Source: Ferrovibrio sp. MS7
Lineage (GTDB): Bacteria > Pseudomonadota > Alphaproteobacteria > Ferrovibrionales > Ferrovibrionaceae
Length of the DNA: 64,000 nucleotides
Direction: 5' to 3'
Assembly: GCF_038404985.1 (NCBI RefSeq)
Contig: NZ_JBBKBA010000001.1
Coordinates: 1 to 64,000 of the forward strand
The notes beneath the pieces are model-generated. The model saw only the letters and a list, made by a program, of their open reading frames with translations. It was not told where the DNA came from and searched no databases. The position numbers were made by a program, and so were the translations under genes. Position 1 is the first letter of the stretch. The number at the start of each line of letters is the position of its first letter. Shown piece by piece: positions 55,041 to 63,485 of this stretch.

Positions 55041-56171
55041 ATGGGACCGCTGGAGACTTACCGCGCCAAGCTGGCAGCGGGCGAATTGCAGGGCGACGAG
55101 GCGCAGGAACTTGCCGCCGAGAAGCTGGAATTGCTCAGCCGTCGCCTGGCGCATTACACGCCGGGCCAGGGCGATGAAGGCTGGCTGCAGCGCCTGAGCT
55201 TCGGCCGCAAGCGCGAGCCGGCACCGCAGGGCCTCTATATCTTCGGCGAGGTCGGGCGCGGCAAATCCATGCTGATGGACCTGTTCTTCGCCACCGCACC
55301 GGTAGCGAAGAAGCGCCGGGTGCATTTCCATGCCTTCATGCAGGAGGTGCATGCGGCGATTTTCCGCTACCGCAGCCTGCCGGAAGACGCGCCTGAGAAA
55401 AAGAAGGGCGGCGACGATCCGATCAAGCCGGTGGCCAAGGCCATTGCCGAACAGGCATGGCTGCTCTGCTTCGATGAATTGCAGGTGACGGATGTAGCCG
55501 ATGCCATGATCCTCGGCCGGCTGTTCCAGAAGCTGTTCGACCGTGGCGTGGTGGTGGTGGCAACCTCCAACCGTGCCCCAGACGAGCTTTATCTCAACGG
55601 CCTCAACCGGCCGCTTTTCGTGCCATTCATCGCGCTGTTCAAGGAAAAGCTAGATGTGCTGCAGCTTGCCGCCGCGCGCGATTACCGGCTGCAGCGGCTC
55701 TCTGGCGCGAAAGTGTGGCATAGCCCGCTGGGGGCGGAATCCGATGCCGCCCTGGCGCGCGCCTTCGCGCTGCTGACCGACGACGAGGCCGGCGAACCGG
55801 CGGATATCGAACTGTTGGGCCGCAAGCTGCATGTGCCGCGCCAGGCGCGCGGCGTCGCCTGGTTCAGCTTCGCCGAGCTTTGCGAAAGCCCGCTCGGGCC
55901 GGCGGATTTCCTGGCCATCGCGCGCAGTTTCCATTCGGTAATCATGGGCGGCATCCCGGAACTGGGGCCGGACCGGCGCAACGAGGCGAAACGGTTCGTG
56001 ACGCTGATCGATGCGCTTTACGAAGCCAAAGTGAAGCTGATTGCCTCGGCCGCAGCGCCGCCGGAAACGCTCTATCCGAGCGGCGACGGCGCGTTTGAAT
56101 TCCAGCGCTGCGTCAGCCGCCTTAATGAAATGCAGAGCGACGATTACCGCGCCCAGCGGCATATTTCTTGA
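55041..56171 (+). CDS. zapE: ZapE/AFG1-like cell-division ATPase
   Basis: The 376-residue AAA-type ATPase has Walker A GEVGRGKS (69-76) and Walker B LLCFDELQVTD, followed by ATSNRAPDELYLNGLNR, all diagnostic of the AFG1/ZapE family. In E. coli ZapE associates with the Z-ring during late division under stress; in mitochondria the homologue aids turnover of respiratory complexes. The gene lies near sdh, as in many alphaproteobacteria. It starts 65 nt after the upstream gene. Confidence 0.92.
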   Translation: MGPLETYRAKLAAGELQGDEAQELAAEKLELLSRRLAHYTPGQGDEGWLQRLSFGRKREPAPQGLYIFGEVGRGKSMLMDLFFATAPVAKKRRVHFHAFMQEVHAAIFRYRSLPEDAPEKKKGGDDPIKPVAKAIAEQAWLLCFDELQVTDVADAMILGRLFQKLFDRGVVVVATSNRAPDELYLNGLNRPLFVPFIALFKEKLDVLQLAAARDYRLQRLSGAKVWHSPLGAESDAALARAFALLTDDEAGEPADIELLGRKLHVPRQARGVAWFSFAELCESPLGPADFLAIARSFHSVIMGGIPELGPDRRNEAKRFVTLIDALYEAKVKLIASAAAPPETLYPSGDGAFEFQRCVSRLNEMQSDDYRAQRHIS

Positions 56172-56250
56172 TCGTCATGCCCGCGAAAGCGGGCATCCCA
56201 TACAGCGTCTTGTAAAATGCGACCCCAGGTCGAACACCCAGGATGACAGC
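56172..56250. repeat. REP-like intergenic palindrome
   Basis: A hairpin with two 8-bp arms (ATGCCCGC / GCGGGCAT, GAAA loop, 56177-56196) preceded by GTC and followed some 50 nt later by CCAGGATGAC. This is the layout of short palindromic elements found many times in alphaproteobacterial genomes. It sits between the convergent zapE and pentapeptide-repeat genes and may also act as terminator. Only one copy is in this window. Confidence 0.6.
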
Positions 56251-56257
56251 CGTGCCG

Positions 56258-57610
56258 TCAGTTCGGCAGAACCAGGTCGCGCGCACCTTCGGTGCGGGCT
56301 TCGTTCAGCACCGTGTCGGAAAGCTTGGCGCCGGTGAAGCGGCCATCGGTGAGATCGGCGCTGGTGAGATTGGCCTGGGTGAGATCGGCATCGCGTAGAT
56401 CGGCACCGACCAGGCTGACGCCGGAAAGATTGGCCCCCACCAGCTTCACCTGCTTCAGCTTGGCCGCACTCAAGTTGGTGCGGGCAACGCGGCCAGCGCG
56501 GGCCTCGTCGCGGATCGCCGATAGATTGGAATTCGACATGTCGGCGCCATCGAGCACCGCGCGGCTTAAGTTTGCGCCACGCAGATTGGCCTTGCGCAGA
56601 TCAGCCTTGCGCAGATCAGCGAAATTCAGCCGCGCCAGGGCCAGGTTGGCGCTGGTAAGCAGGGTCTCGGCGAAGCAGGCACGCTCCAGCAGGGCGCCCA
56701 TCAGATTCACGCCGGCCAGGTTCATGCCGCGGAAATCGAAATCGGAAAGATCGGCGCGCTCGCCTTCACGACCCTCGCTCATCACCCAGGCGGCGTGGCG
56801 TTCGAGCAATACCGTCAATTCCTCGCGGCTGTGGCGCGACACGGCGGCAAACACCGCCTCGGCGAATTCCGGCAGGCTGCGCATCGCCTGATCGAGGATG
56901 GCCCCGCGCATGTCAGCACCGGTGAAATTGGCGCCATCCACCGAAGCGCCGGCGAGGTTGGCGCCGGCCAGGTTGGCGCCGCTGAAATCCGACCCGGCGA
57001 GATTGGCTTCGTTCAACCGCGCCGAGACAAGCTGCGCCTTGCGCAGATCGGCGCCGGCCAGATCGGCCTTGCCGAGATTGGCGTCGGCGAAATCGGCATG
57101 CAGCGCGAAAGCCTTGCCGAGGCTGGCGCCGGCCAGATCGGCGCGCTGCGCCGAAGCACCGGAAAGGTCGAGCGGCCGGCGCTGCTGCGTCGAGGCGTCG
57201 GTGAGGCGGCCCTCGGAATCGTAGACCGGCGCCACCGCATCACCGCCATCGATCTCGGCGAAATTGGCATCGTTCAGGCCGGCGGCGCGCAGGCAGGCGC
57301 CGCGTAGATCGGCCCAGCGCAGGTCGGCGCCATCAAGTGTTGCATTGCGGAAATCGGAACCGGCGCATTTCGACAGCGACAGCCGGGTGCCATCGAGGCG
57401 GGCGCGGTGCAACCGCGCGCCGGTGAGATCGGCCTGGGCCAGATTGGCGCCGGAAAGGTCGGCGTCGGACAGATCGGTGTAGGAGAGTTTCGCCGGCTTG
57501 GCGTCGCCGCGTCCCGCCAGATGTGCCTCATGCTCCCGCACCACCTCGCGGAGGCGTTCCTGGCTCATCTTAGCCAGTTGTCTGGGGGCATCTTTCAGAA
57601 GATTCGGCAT
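56258..57610 (-). CDS. Pentapeptide-repeat protein with central helical insert
   Basis: The 450-residue protein has two long blocks of A(D/N)LxX pentapeptide repeats (about 40-240 and 295-440), which fold into right-handed quadrilateral beta-helices. Between them, at about 245-290, is a non-repeat segment with charged helix-type sequence (FAEAVFAAVSRHSREELTVL). The N-terminal 40 residues also look helical. No signal peptide or membrane segment is seen. The family includes DNA-gyrase-protecting proteins and many unknowns; I assign no function. The minus-strand start at 57610 is the natural ATG. Confidence 0.9.
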   Translation of the reverse strand: MPNLLKDAPRQLAKMSQERLREVVREHEAHLAGRGDAKPAKLSYTDLSDADLSGANLAQADLTGARLHRARLDGTRLSLSKCAGSDFRNATLDGADLRWADLRGACLRAAGLNDANFAEIDGGDAVAPVYDSEGRLTDASTQQRRPLDLSGASAQRADLAGASLGKAFALHADFADANLGKADLAGADLRKAQLVSARLNEANLAGSDFSGANLAGANLAGASVDGANFTGADMRGAILDQAMRSLPEFAEAVFAAVSRHSREELTVLLERHAAWVMSEGREGERADLSDFDFRGMNLAGVNLMGALLERACFAETLLTSANLALARLNFADLRKADLRKANLRGANLSRAVLDGADMSNSNLSAIRDEARAGRVARTNLSAAKLKQVKLVGANLSGVSLVGADLRDADLTQANLTSADLTDGRFTGAKLSDTVLNEARTEGARDLVLPN

Positions 57611-57725
57611 ACCAACGTCAACGCTTGCTGAGGCATCATATTACGCTGAGGTATGGGGCGCTGCAGCAAAAATAAACCCAAATGTGACCAAAGCTGCAGC
57701 ACCCACCCTATAAGTTGCCTCACCT

Positions 57726-57740
57726 CGGGCAACCTGCCCG
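57726..57740 (-). terminator. Short hairpin downstream of sdhB
   Basis: A 6-bp stem (CGGGCA / TGCCCG) with a 3-nt loop lies 21 nt after the sdhB stop on the minus strand. There is no T-run, so this is a weak terminator candidate. Two copies of GCTGCAGC further left flank a short AT-rich stretch that may hold the promoter of the pentapeptide gene. Confidence 0.4.
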
Positions 57741-57761
57741 ATTGCGTGCATTAACCGTTGC

Positions 57762-58553
57762 TCAGCCCCGGCGCTCCACCATCTTCTGCTTGATTTCACC
57801 GATTGCCTTGGCCGGATTCAGGCCCTTCGGACAGGTATCAGTGCAATTCATGATAGTGTGGCAGCGATAGAGTCGGAACGGATCTTCCAGGTTATCCAGG
57901 CGCTCGCCGGTCATTTCATCGCGGCTATCGGCGATCCAGCGATAGGCCTGCAGCAGCACGGCAGGACCGAGATAACGGTCCGAGTTCCACCAGTAGCTGG
58001 GGCATGACGTGGAGCAGCAGGCGCAGAGGATGCACTCATAGAGGCCGTCGAGCTTCTTGCGGTCCTCGGCCGATTGCAGGCGCTCGCGCGCCGGCGCCGG
58101 GCTCTCGGACTGCAGCCACGGCTTGATCGAGGCATACTGGGCATAGAAGTTGGTGAGATCCGGCACCAGATCCTTCACCACCGGCATATGCGGCAGCGGG
58201 TAGATCTTCACCTCACCGTCCACATCCTCGCAGGCCTTGGTGCAGGCCAGCGTGTTGCGGCCATCGATATTCATGGCGCAGGAACCGCAGACACCTTCGC
58301 GGCAGGAGCGGCGGAAGGTGAGCGACGGATCGACCTCGTTCTTGATCTTGATCAGGGCGTCGAGAACCATCGGGCCGCAATCGTTCATGTCGACGGTGTA
58401 GGTGTCGACACGCGGATTCTGGCCGTCATCGGGATTCCAGCGGTAGACCTTGAAGGTCTTGAGATTCTGCTGGTGTCCGCCTTCGGCTTTCGGCGCGGGA
58501 TGCGTCTTGCCTTGGGTGACGCGGGATTTGGTCGGCAGATTGAAAGCAACCAT
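57762..58553 (-). CDS. sdhB: Succinate dehydrogenase iron-sulfur subunit
   Basis: The 263-residue protein carries the three clusters of complex II: [2Fe-2S] ligands in CREGVCGSC (84-92) and Cys104, [4Fe-4S] in [12 protein letters not shown] and [3Fe-4S] in [15 protein letters not shown]. It passes electrons from SdhA to the quinone site at the membrane anchor. It is the last gene of sdhCDAB, 12 nt after sdhA. Confidence 0.97.
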   Translation of the reverse strand: MVAFNLPTKSRVTQGKTHPAPKAEGGHQQNLKTFKVYRWNPDDGQNPRVDTYTVDMNDCGPMVLDALIKIKNEVDPSLTFRRSCREGVCGSCAMNIDGRNTLACTKACEDVDGEVKIYPLPHMPVVKDLVPDLTNFYAQYASIKPWLQSESPAPARERLQSAEDRKKLDGLYECILCACCSTSCPSYWWNSDRYLGPAVLLQAYRWIADSRDEMTGERLDNLEDPFRLYRCHTIMNCTDTCPKGLNPAKAIGEIKQKMVERRG

Positions 58554-58565
58554 TGGGGTGGCCCT

Positions 58566-60353
58566 TCAGTAAACGCGCTTCTTGGGTTCGATATACTGGA
58601 TCTCGTTGGTCAGCGTGTAGGTGTGCACCGGCCGGAAGTCGATGGTCACCTTGCCGCTGCGGTCGAGCCAGCTCAGCGTATGCTTCATCCAGTTTTCGTC
58701 GTCGCGGTCCGCGTAATCCTCGCGGGCATGGGCGCCACGGCTTTCCTTGCGGTTGGCGGCGCCATGCATGGTAACCACGGCCTGACCGATCAGGTTGTCC
58801 AGCTCCAGCGTTTCCACCAGATCCGAATTCCAGATCATGCCGCGATCGCTGACGGCGATATCCGACATCTGGCTGTTCACGACATCGATCAGCTTCACGC
58901 CTTCCTCCAGCACCTCGCCGGTGCGGTAGACGGCGCAGTTATTCTGCATCGTGCGCTGCATCTTGTCGCGGATCACCGCCGTGGGCGAACCGCCCTTGGC
59001 ATGGCGGAAATGATCCAGGCGGGCCAGGGCTTCATCGCCGGCATTCTTGAGGTCGCGATGCTTGGCGTCCTTCTCCACCACCTTGGCGGCGCGGATGCCG
59101 GCAGCACGACCGAACACCACGAGGTCGATCAGCGAATTGGAGCCAAGGCGGTTGGCACCATGCACCGACACGCAGGCCGCCTCGCCAATCGCCATCAGGC
59201 CGGGCACCACGGTATCCGGGTTGCCGTCCTTCAGGGTCAGCACTTCGCCATGATAGTTGGTCGGGATGCCGCCCATATTGTAGTGCACGGTGGGCAGCAC
59301 CGGGATCGGCTGCTTGGTCACGTCGACGCCCGCAAAGATCTTGGCGCTTTCCGAAATGCCCGGCAGGCGGTCTTCCAGCACCTTCGGATCGAGGTGATCG
59401 AGATGCAGGAAGATGTGGTCCTTGTTCTTGCCGACGCCGCGGCCCTCGCGGATTTCCATGGTCATGGCACGGCTGACAACGTCGCGCGAAGCCAGGTCCT
59501 TGGCCGAAGGCGCGTAGCGCTCCATGAAGCGCTCGCCGGCGGAATTCACCAGATAGCCGCCTTCGCCACGCGCGCCCTCGGTGATCAGACAGCCGGAGCC
59601 GTAGATGCCGGTGGGGTGGAACTGCACGAATTCCATATCCTGCAACGGCAGGCCGGCGCGCAGCACCATGCCGCCGCCGTCGCCGGTGCAGGTATGGGCC
59701 GAGGTGCAGGAGAAATAGGCGCGGCCATAGCCGCCGGTGGCCAGCACCACCATATGGGCGCGGAAACGGTGGATCGTGCCATCGGCCAGGTTCCAGGCCA
59801 TCACGCCACGGCAGGCGCCCTCATCGTCCATGATCAGGTCGAGGGCGAAATACTCGATGAAGAACTCGGTCTCGTATTTCAGCGACTGCTGGTACAGCGT
59901 GTGCAGGATGGCATGGCCGGTACGGTCGGCCGCCGCGCAGGTGCGCTGCGCCGGGCCCTTGCCGTATTCCTTGGTCATGCCGCCGAAGGCGCGCTGATAG
60001 ATCTTGCCTTCTTCGGTGCGCGAGAACGGCACGCCGAAATGCTCCAGCTCGATCACCGCCGGCACGGCCTCGCGGCACATGTATTCGATGGCATCCTGGT
60101 CGCCGAGCCAGTCCGACCCCTTCACGGTGTCGTACATATGCCAGCGCCAATTGTCCTCGCCCATGTTGCCGAGTGCGGCGGAGATGCCGCCCTGCGCCGC
60201 GACCGTGTGGCTGCGGGTGGGGAAAACCTTGGAGATGCAGGCGGTCTTGAGGCCGGCAGCGGCCAGGCCCATGGTGGCGCGCAGACCGGCGCCGCCGGCG
60301 CCGACCACCACCACATCGTAGAAATGTTCGGTGACGTTATAAGAGGCGGGCAT
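58566..60353 (-). CDS. sdhA: Succinate dehydrogenase flavoprotein subunit
   Basis: The 595-residue catalytic subunit oxidises succinate to fumarate. It has the FAD loop GAGGAGLRA (from residue 18), the SHTVAAQGG segment whose His49 is the expected covalent FAD attachment site, and the active-site [19 protein letters not shown] region. Length and motif order are normal. It starts 4 nt after the sdhD stop and forms the peripheral part of complex II with SdhB on the cytoplasmic face. Confidence 0.97.
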   Translation of the reverse strand: MPASYNVTEHFYDVVVVGAGGAGLRATMGLAAAGLKTACISKVFPTRSHTVAAQGGISAALGNMGEDNWRWHMYDTVKGSDWLGDQDAIEYMCREAVPAVIELEHFGVPFSRTEEGKIYQRAFGGMTKEYGKGPAQRTCAAADRTGHAILHTLYQQSLKYETEFFIEYFALDLIMDDEGACRGVMAWNLADGTIHRFRAHMVVLATGGYGRAYFSCTSAHTCTGDGGGMVLRAGLPLQDMEFVQFHPTGIYGSGCLITEGARGEGGYLVNSAGERFMERYAPSAKDLASRDVVSRAMTMEIREGRGVGKNKDHIFLHLDHLDPKVLEDRLPGISESAKIFAGVDVTKQPIPVLPTVHYNMGGIPTNYHGEVLTLKDGNPDTVVPGLMAIGEAACVSVHGANRLGSNSLIDLVVFGRAAGIRAAKVVEKDAKHRDLKNAGDEALARLDHFRHAKGGSPTAVIRDKMQRTMQNNCAVYRTGEVLEEGVKLIDVVNSQMSDIAVSDRGMIWNSDLVETLELDNLIGQAVVTMHGAANRKESRGAHAREDYADRDDENWMKHTLSWLDRSGKVTIDFRPVHTYTLTNEIQYIEPKKRVY

Positions 60354-60357
60354 GGGG

Positions 60358-60753
60358 TCAGGCTCCGAAAAACAGCTTCAGGATCGACAGGGCACAGAGC
60401 GCGCCGACCAGGAACACGGCAAAGGTGGTGCCGAGCTGCACAAGCAGCTTGGTGCCTTCGGTGTGGATGTAATCTTCGATCACCACCTGCAGGCCGAGCT
60501 TGAGATGCCAGAACACCGCCAGCACGCCGAGCAGGGCGATCACCGCCAGCAGCGGATGCTTGAAGGCGGCGGCGACAGCGGCGTGATCGGCAGTGCCGAG
60601 TTTCAGCAATGCGACCGCGAGGATCAGCACCAGCGGCACCAGGGCAACGGCGGTCACGCGCTGCAGCCACCAATGCTGCACGCCTTCCTTGGCCGAACCG
60701 AGGCCGCGCACACGCTTGAGCGGGCTGCGCATGGTATTCTTGCTATTGCTCAT
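60358..60753 (-). CDS. sdhD: Succinate dehydrogenase membrane anchor subunit
   Basis: A 131-residue integral membrane protein with three hydrophobic segments and the N-terminal [20 protein letters not shown] typical of alphaproteobacterial SdhD. The segment [14 protein letters not shown] contains the likely haem-b ligand His followed by the conserved Asp-Tyr. It binds haem and quinone together with SdhC. It lies 10 nt after sdhC. Confidence 0.94.
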   Translation of the reverse strand: MSNSKNTMRSPLKRVRGLGSAKEGVQHWWLQRVTAVALVPLVLILAVALLKLGTADHAAVAAAFKHPLLAVIALLGVLAVFWHLKLGLQVVIEDYIHTEGTKLLVQLGTTFAVFLVGALCALSILKLFFGA

Positions 60754-60763
60754 GATGCGCTCC

Positions 60764-61150
60764 TCACTTCCAGGCGTAGGCCAGGATCCAGGCCAGCAGG
60801 GTCAGCGCCACGGAGGCGATGATGACGATCCAGGCCGAGCGACCGGCAACGGCCTTCTCAAAACCATGGCCGAGATCCCAGGCGAGGTGCCGGATGCCAT
60901 TGCAGAGGTGATAGAACAGCGCCCAGGTGAAGCCGAGTATGATCAGGCGGCCAAGCCAGGAGCCGAGCACCGCCTGGACCAGGGCGAAGTAATTCGGGCC
61001 GGCAGCGGCGGCGACCAGCCACCAGGCCAGCAGCAGGGTGCCGAGGCCGAGGCCGACACCGGTGATACGGTGCAGGATCGAGGTGATCGCCGTGATCGGC
61101 AACCGGTAGACCTGCAGATGCGGAGAAAGCGGTCGTTCGATATTCGCCAT
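60764..61150 (-). CDS. sdhC: Succinate dehydrogenase cytochrome b556 subunit
   Basis: A 128-residue membrane protein with three hydrophobic segments. It begins MANIERPLSPHLQVYRLPIT and has SILHRITGVGL and HLCNGIRHLAWDLG, the signature of SdhC with the haem ligand His. I chose the ATG at 61150 because the N-terminus matches the family; the frame is open 30 codons further, but that runs through the promoter. First gene of sdhCDAB. Confidence 0.95.
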   Translation of the reverse strand: MANIERPLSPHLQVYRLPITAITSILHRITGVGLGLGTLLLAWWLVAAAAGPNYFALVQAVLGSWLGRLIILGFTWALFYHLCNGIRHLAWDLGHGFEKAVAGRSAWIVIIASVALTLLAWILAYAWK

Positions 61151-61226
61151 TTCATGCCTTCGATCTGGGGCGCGTGCCGGAGCGGCCGCAGGAGGCGGCA
61201 GGCCCGGCACCCGGAAAGCTGGGGGG

Positions 61227-61279
61227 ATTGTAGGTTCCACCCCTGTCTAGTCAACGATTCCAGGGAGTTCTTACTCCCC
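61227..61279 (-). promoter_or_regulatory. sdhCDAB promoter with upstream inverted repeat
   Basis: On the minus strand TTGACT (61249-61254) and TACAAT (61227-61232) are separated by 16 bp, a near-consensus housekeeping promoter 77 bp before the sdhC start. Immediately upstream, 61263-61278 is a 6-bp inverted repeat (GGGAGT / ACTCCC, 4-nt loop), which could be a regulator site or the end of the mesaconyl-CoA hydratase transcript. Confidence 0.65.
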
Positions 61280-61404
61280 ACCCCCGCCAGTCGCAAGGGC
61301 ATAAGCTATACGAATAAGACCGCGTTCTGGATGGCCTGACCGGGGCAGCTGGGCAAGGCTGCGGCCAAACCACAGCGGGAAGTGGTCCAATCCGTCGGAG
61401 CCGG

Positions 61405-62460
61405 CTATTTACGCGGCATCAGCACCCAATAATCGAGGTCCAGGACGACGCTGTCGAGGTATTTGCCCTCGGCATCCTTCTCCGGGAAGCCGTCAGCTGG
61501 GCGGTCCTTGAGCGCCACGGTGCGGACCCGGAGCGCGCCGACATCGGCGCGGCCGGGGATGCGGGCCTTGTCGAGAATTTCCGACCAGGCATAGACGGTG
61601 TGGCCGGCCAGCGTCGGGTTGACATGGCGGCCGCCATTGATGGCGGCGAGGAAAGCGCCATTGCCGAGCCCGTTGAAACTGAGCGAGCGGGCCAGCGAGA
61701 TGATATGGCCGCCATAGATCAGGCGCCGGCCAAGCCGGTCCTGACCCTGGCGATACTGGTCGAAATGCACCTTGGCGGTGTTCTGGTACAACCGGGTGGC
61801 AAGCTGGTGCTCGGCCTCCTCGATGGTCATGCCATCGACATGGTCGATCTTTTCGCCGACGGCGTAGTCTTCCCAGCCATGCGGGCTGCCGGCGAGCGTC
61901 CAGTCATACTGGGTGAAATCCATGCCGGCGGGGATGCGGAGCTGGTCGGCGCGCACGGCAACGGCCGGCTGCGGCACACGCTCGGCGACCAGCGGCGCGT
62001 TCTCGTCGCGCTTCTTCACCATCACCCAGCGGACATAGTCGAGCACCAGTTCGTCGCCATCCTTGTAGCCCTGGCTGCGGACATAGACGACGCCGCTCTT
62101 GCGGTTGGAATTCTCCTTGATGCCGATGATGCGGCTGACGGCGGAGAGCGAGTCGCCGGGATAGACCGGGCTGAGCCAGCGGCATTCGGCATAGCCGAGA
62201 TTGGCCACCGCGTTGAGCGAGATATCCGGCACGGTCTTGCCGAACACGACATGGAAGGTGAGCAGGTCATCCACCGGGGCGCGCTTGAGGCCGAGCTTGC
62301 GCGAGAAGCTGTCGGCCGAGGGCACCGGGAAGCGGCTGCCATACAGCGCGGTGTAGAGCGCCACATCGCCCCAGCCGACAGTGCGCGGCGTGGCATGGCG
62401 GATTTCCTGGTCGAGGCGGAAATCCTCAAGGAAATTGCCCAGATTGGTCTTGCTCGCCAT
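61405..62460 (-). CDS. mch: Mesaconyl-CoA hydratase (double MaoC domain)
   Basis: The 351-residue protein has two MaoC-type hotdog halves. The N-terminal FFEDFR-like block (FLEDFRLDQEIRHATPRTV), then ALYTALYGSRFPVPS and a C-terminal RRLIYGGHIISLARSLSFNG are the landmarks of mesaconyl-CoA hydratase. The enzyme interconverts mesaconyl-C1-CoA and beta-methylmalyl-CoA in the ethylmalonyl-CoA pathway. It lies 23 nt after the CitE-like gene, so the two form an operon upstream of sdh. Assignment is strong for the family and probable for the exact reaction. Confidence 0.87.
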   Translation of the reverse strand: MASKTNLGNFLEDFRLDQEIRHATPRTVGWGDVALYTALYGSRFPVPSADSFSRKLGLKRAPVDDLLTFHVVFGKTVPDISLNAVANLGYAECRWLSPVYPGDSLSAVSRIIGIKENSNRKSGVVYVRSQGYKDGDELVLDYVRWVMVKKRDENAPLVAERVPQPAVAVRADQLRIPAGMDFTQYDWTLAGSPHGWEDYAVGEKIDHVDGMTIEEAEHQLATRLYQNTAKVHFDQYRQGQDRLGRRLIYGGHIISLARSLSFNGLGNGAFLAAINGGRHVNPTLAGHTVYAWSEILDKARIPGRADVGALRVRTVALKDRPADGFPEKDAEGKYLDSVVLDLDYWVLMPRK

Positions 62461-62483
62461 GGTCCCTACCCCTTCCCCAACGC

Positions 62484-63377
62484 CTAAGCCTGACGCAGCT
62501 TGTCGATCGCGGCGGCCAGCGCGGTGAGCTTCTTGGCCTGCGCCACATGCAGATTCTCGATCAGCTTGCCATCCACCAGCACCACGCCCTTGCCTTCCGC
62601 CGTGGCGGCCTCGAAGGCGGCGATGATCTTGTGGGCATACTCGACCTCGGCGGCCGAAGGCGCATACACCGCATTGCAGGGCTCGACCTGCTTCGGGTGA
62701 ATCAGCGTCTTGCCGTCGAAACCATATTCCAGACCCTGCTCGCAGGAGGCCTTGAAGCCGGCATCGTCATCGAGGTTGAGATTGACGCCATCGAGGATGG
62801 CCAGGCCATAGGCGCGCGCCGCCAGCAGGCAGAGCGACAGCGAGGCGGCGACGGGCAGGCGCAGCGGCGTGTGCCGGGCATTGAGGTCCTTGACCAGATC
62901 CGACGTGCCCATCACCAGGCATTCGAGGCGCGGATGCGAGGCGGCGATGGCTTCGGCGTGAAGAATGCCCTTGGGCGTTTCCATCATCGCCCAGAGCCGG
63001 GTGCGCGCCGGCGCGCCATGCTTGGTCAGCAAGTCAGCGGCTTGCTGGATCAGCGCCGCATTCTCCACCTTGGGCAACAGCACGGCATCGGGCCCGGCAG
63101 CGGCAGCGGCGGCCAGATCGTCCAGCCCCCAGGGGGTATCGAGGCCATTGGTGCGGATGATCAGCTCGCGACCGCCATAGCCGCCGGCCTTCACCGCATC
63201 GCAGACCTGCTGGCGCGCCACCGCCTTGGCATCGGGCGCCACGGCATCTTCCAGATCGAGGATCAGGCCATCAGCCGGCAGGGTCTTGGCCTTGTCCAGC
63301 GCGCGGGCATTGGAGCCCGGCATGTAGAGCACCGAGCGGCGCGGCCTGACACTGGTTTCCGAAAGGCTGCCCTGCAT
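62484..63377 (-). CDS. HpcH/HpaI (CitE-like) malyl-CoA lyase or thioesterase
   Basis: The 297-residue TIM-barrel CoA-ester enzyme opens RPRRSVLYMPGSNARALDKA, has ILDLEDAVAPDAK with the metal acid, LPKVENAA, AMMETPKGILHAEAI and a late FDGKTLIHPKQVEP. This is the CitE/malyl-CoA family. Next to mch it could be L-malyl/beta-methylmalyl-CoA lyase (Mcl1) or the (3S)-malyl-CoA thioesterase (Mcl2); its length (near 290) favours Mcl2. I chose the ATG at 63377; the frame is open far upstream, but that region opposes pdxY. Confidence 0.85.
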   Translation of the reverse strand: MQGSLSETSVRPRRSVLYMPGSNARALDKAKTLPADGLILDLEDAVAPDAKAVARQQVCDAVKAGGYGGRELIIRTNGLDTPWGLDDLAAAAAAGPDAVLLPKVENAALIQQAADLLTKHGAPARTRLWAMMETPKGILHAEAIAASHPRLECLVMGTSDLVKDLNARHTPLRLPVAASLSLCLLAARAYGLAILDGVNLNLDDDAGFKASCEQGLEYGFDGKTLIHPKQVEPCNAVYAPSAAEVEYAHKIIAAFEAATAEGKGVVLVDGKLIENLHVAQAKKLTALAAAIDKLRQA

Positions 63378-63485
63378 CGTCGATCCCCCATGCTGCACTG
63401 CGAAATGATTGCCGGCCACTATAATCCCCGGCCCACCCGTGGCAAGCTCCGGCACGACCTGCACGGGAAAGAGAAAGCCAGCGGC

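Noticed and set aside
56292-57307. Plus-strand frames with repeating Arg-Ser-Ala and Ile-Gly patterns
   Set aside because: These repeats are the reverse-strand image of the pentapeptide-repeat codons, not a separate repeat protein.
58074-60503. An 809-codon open frame on the plus strand across sdhA and sdhB
   Set aside because: It is the antisense shadow of strongly coding sdhBA; composition is skewed to His, Gly and Ala, and there is no recognisable domain or ribosome site.
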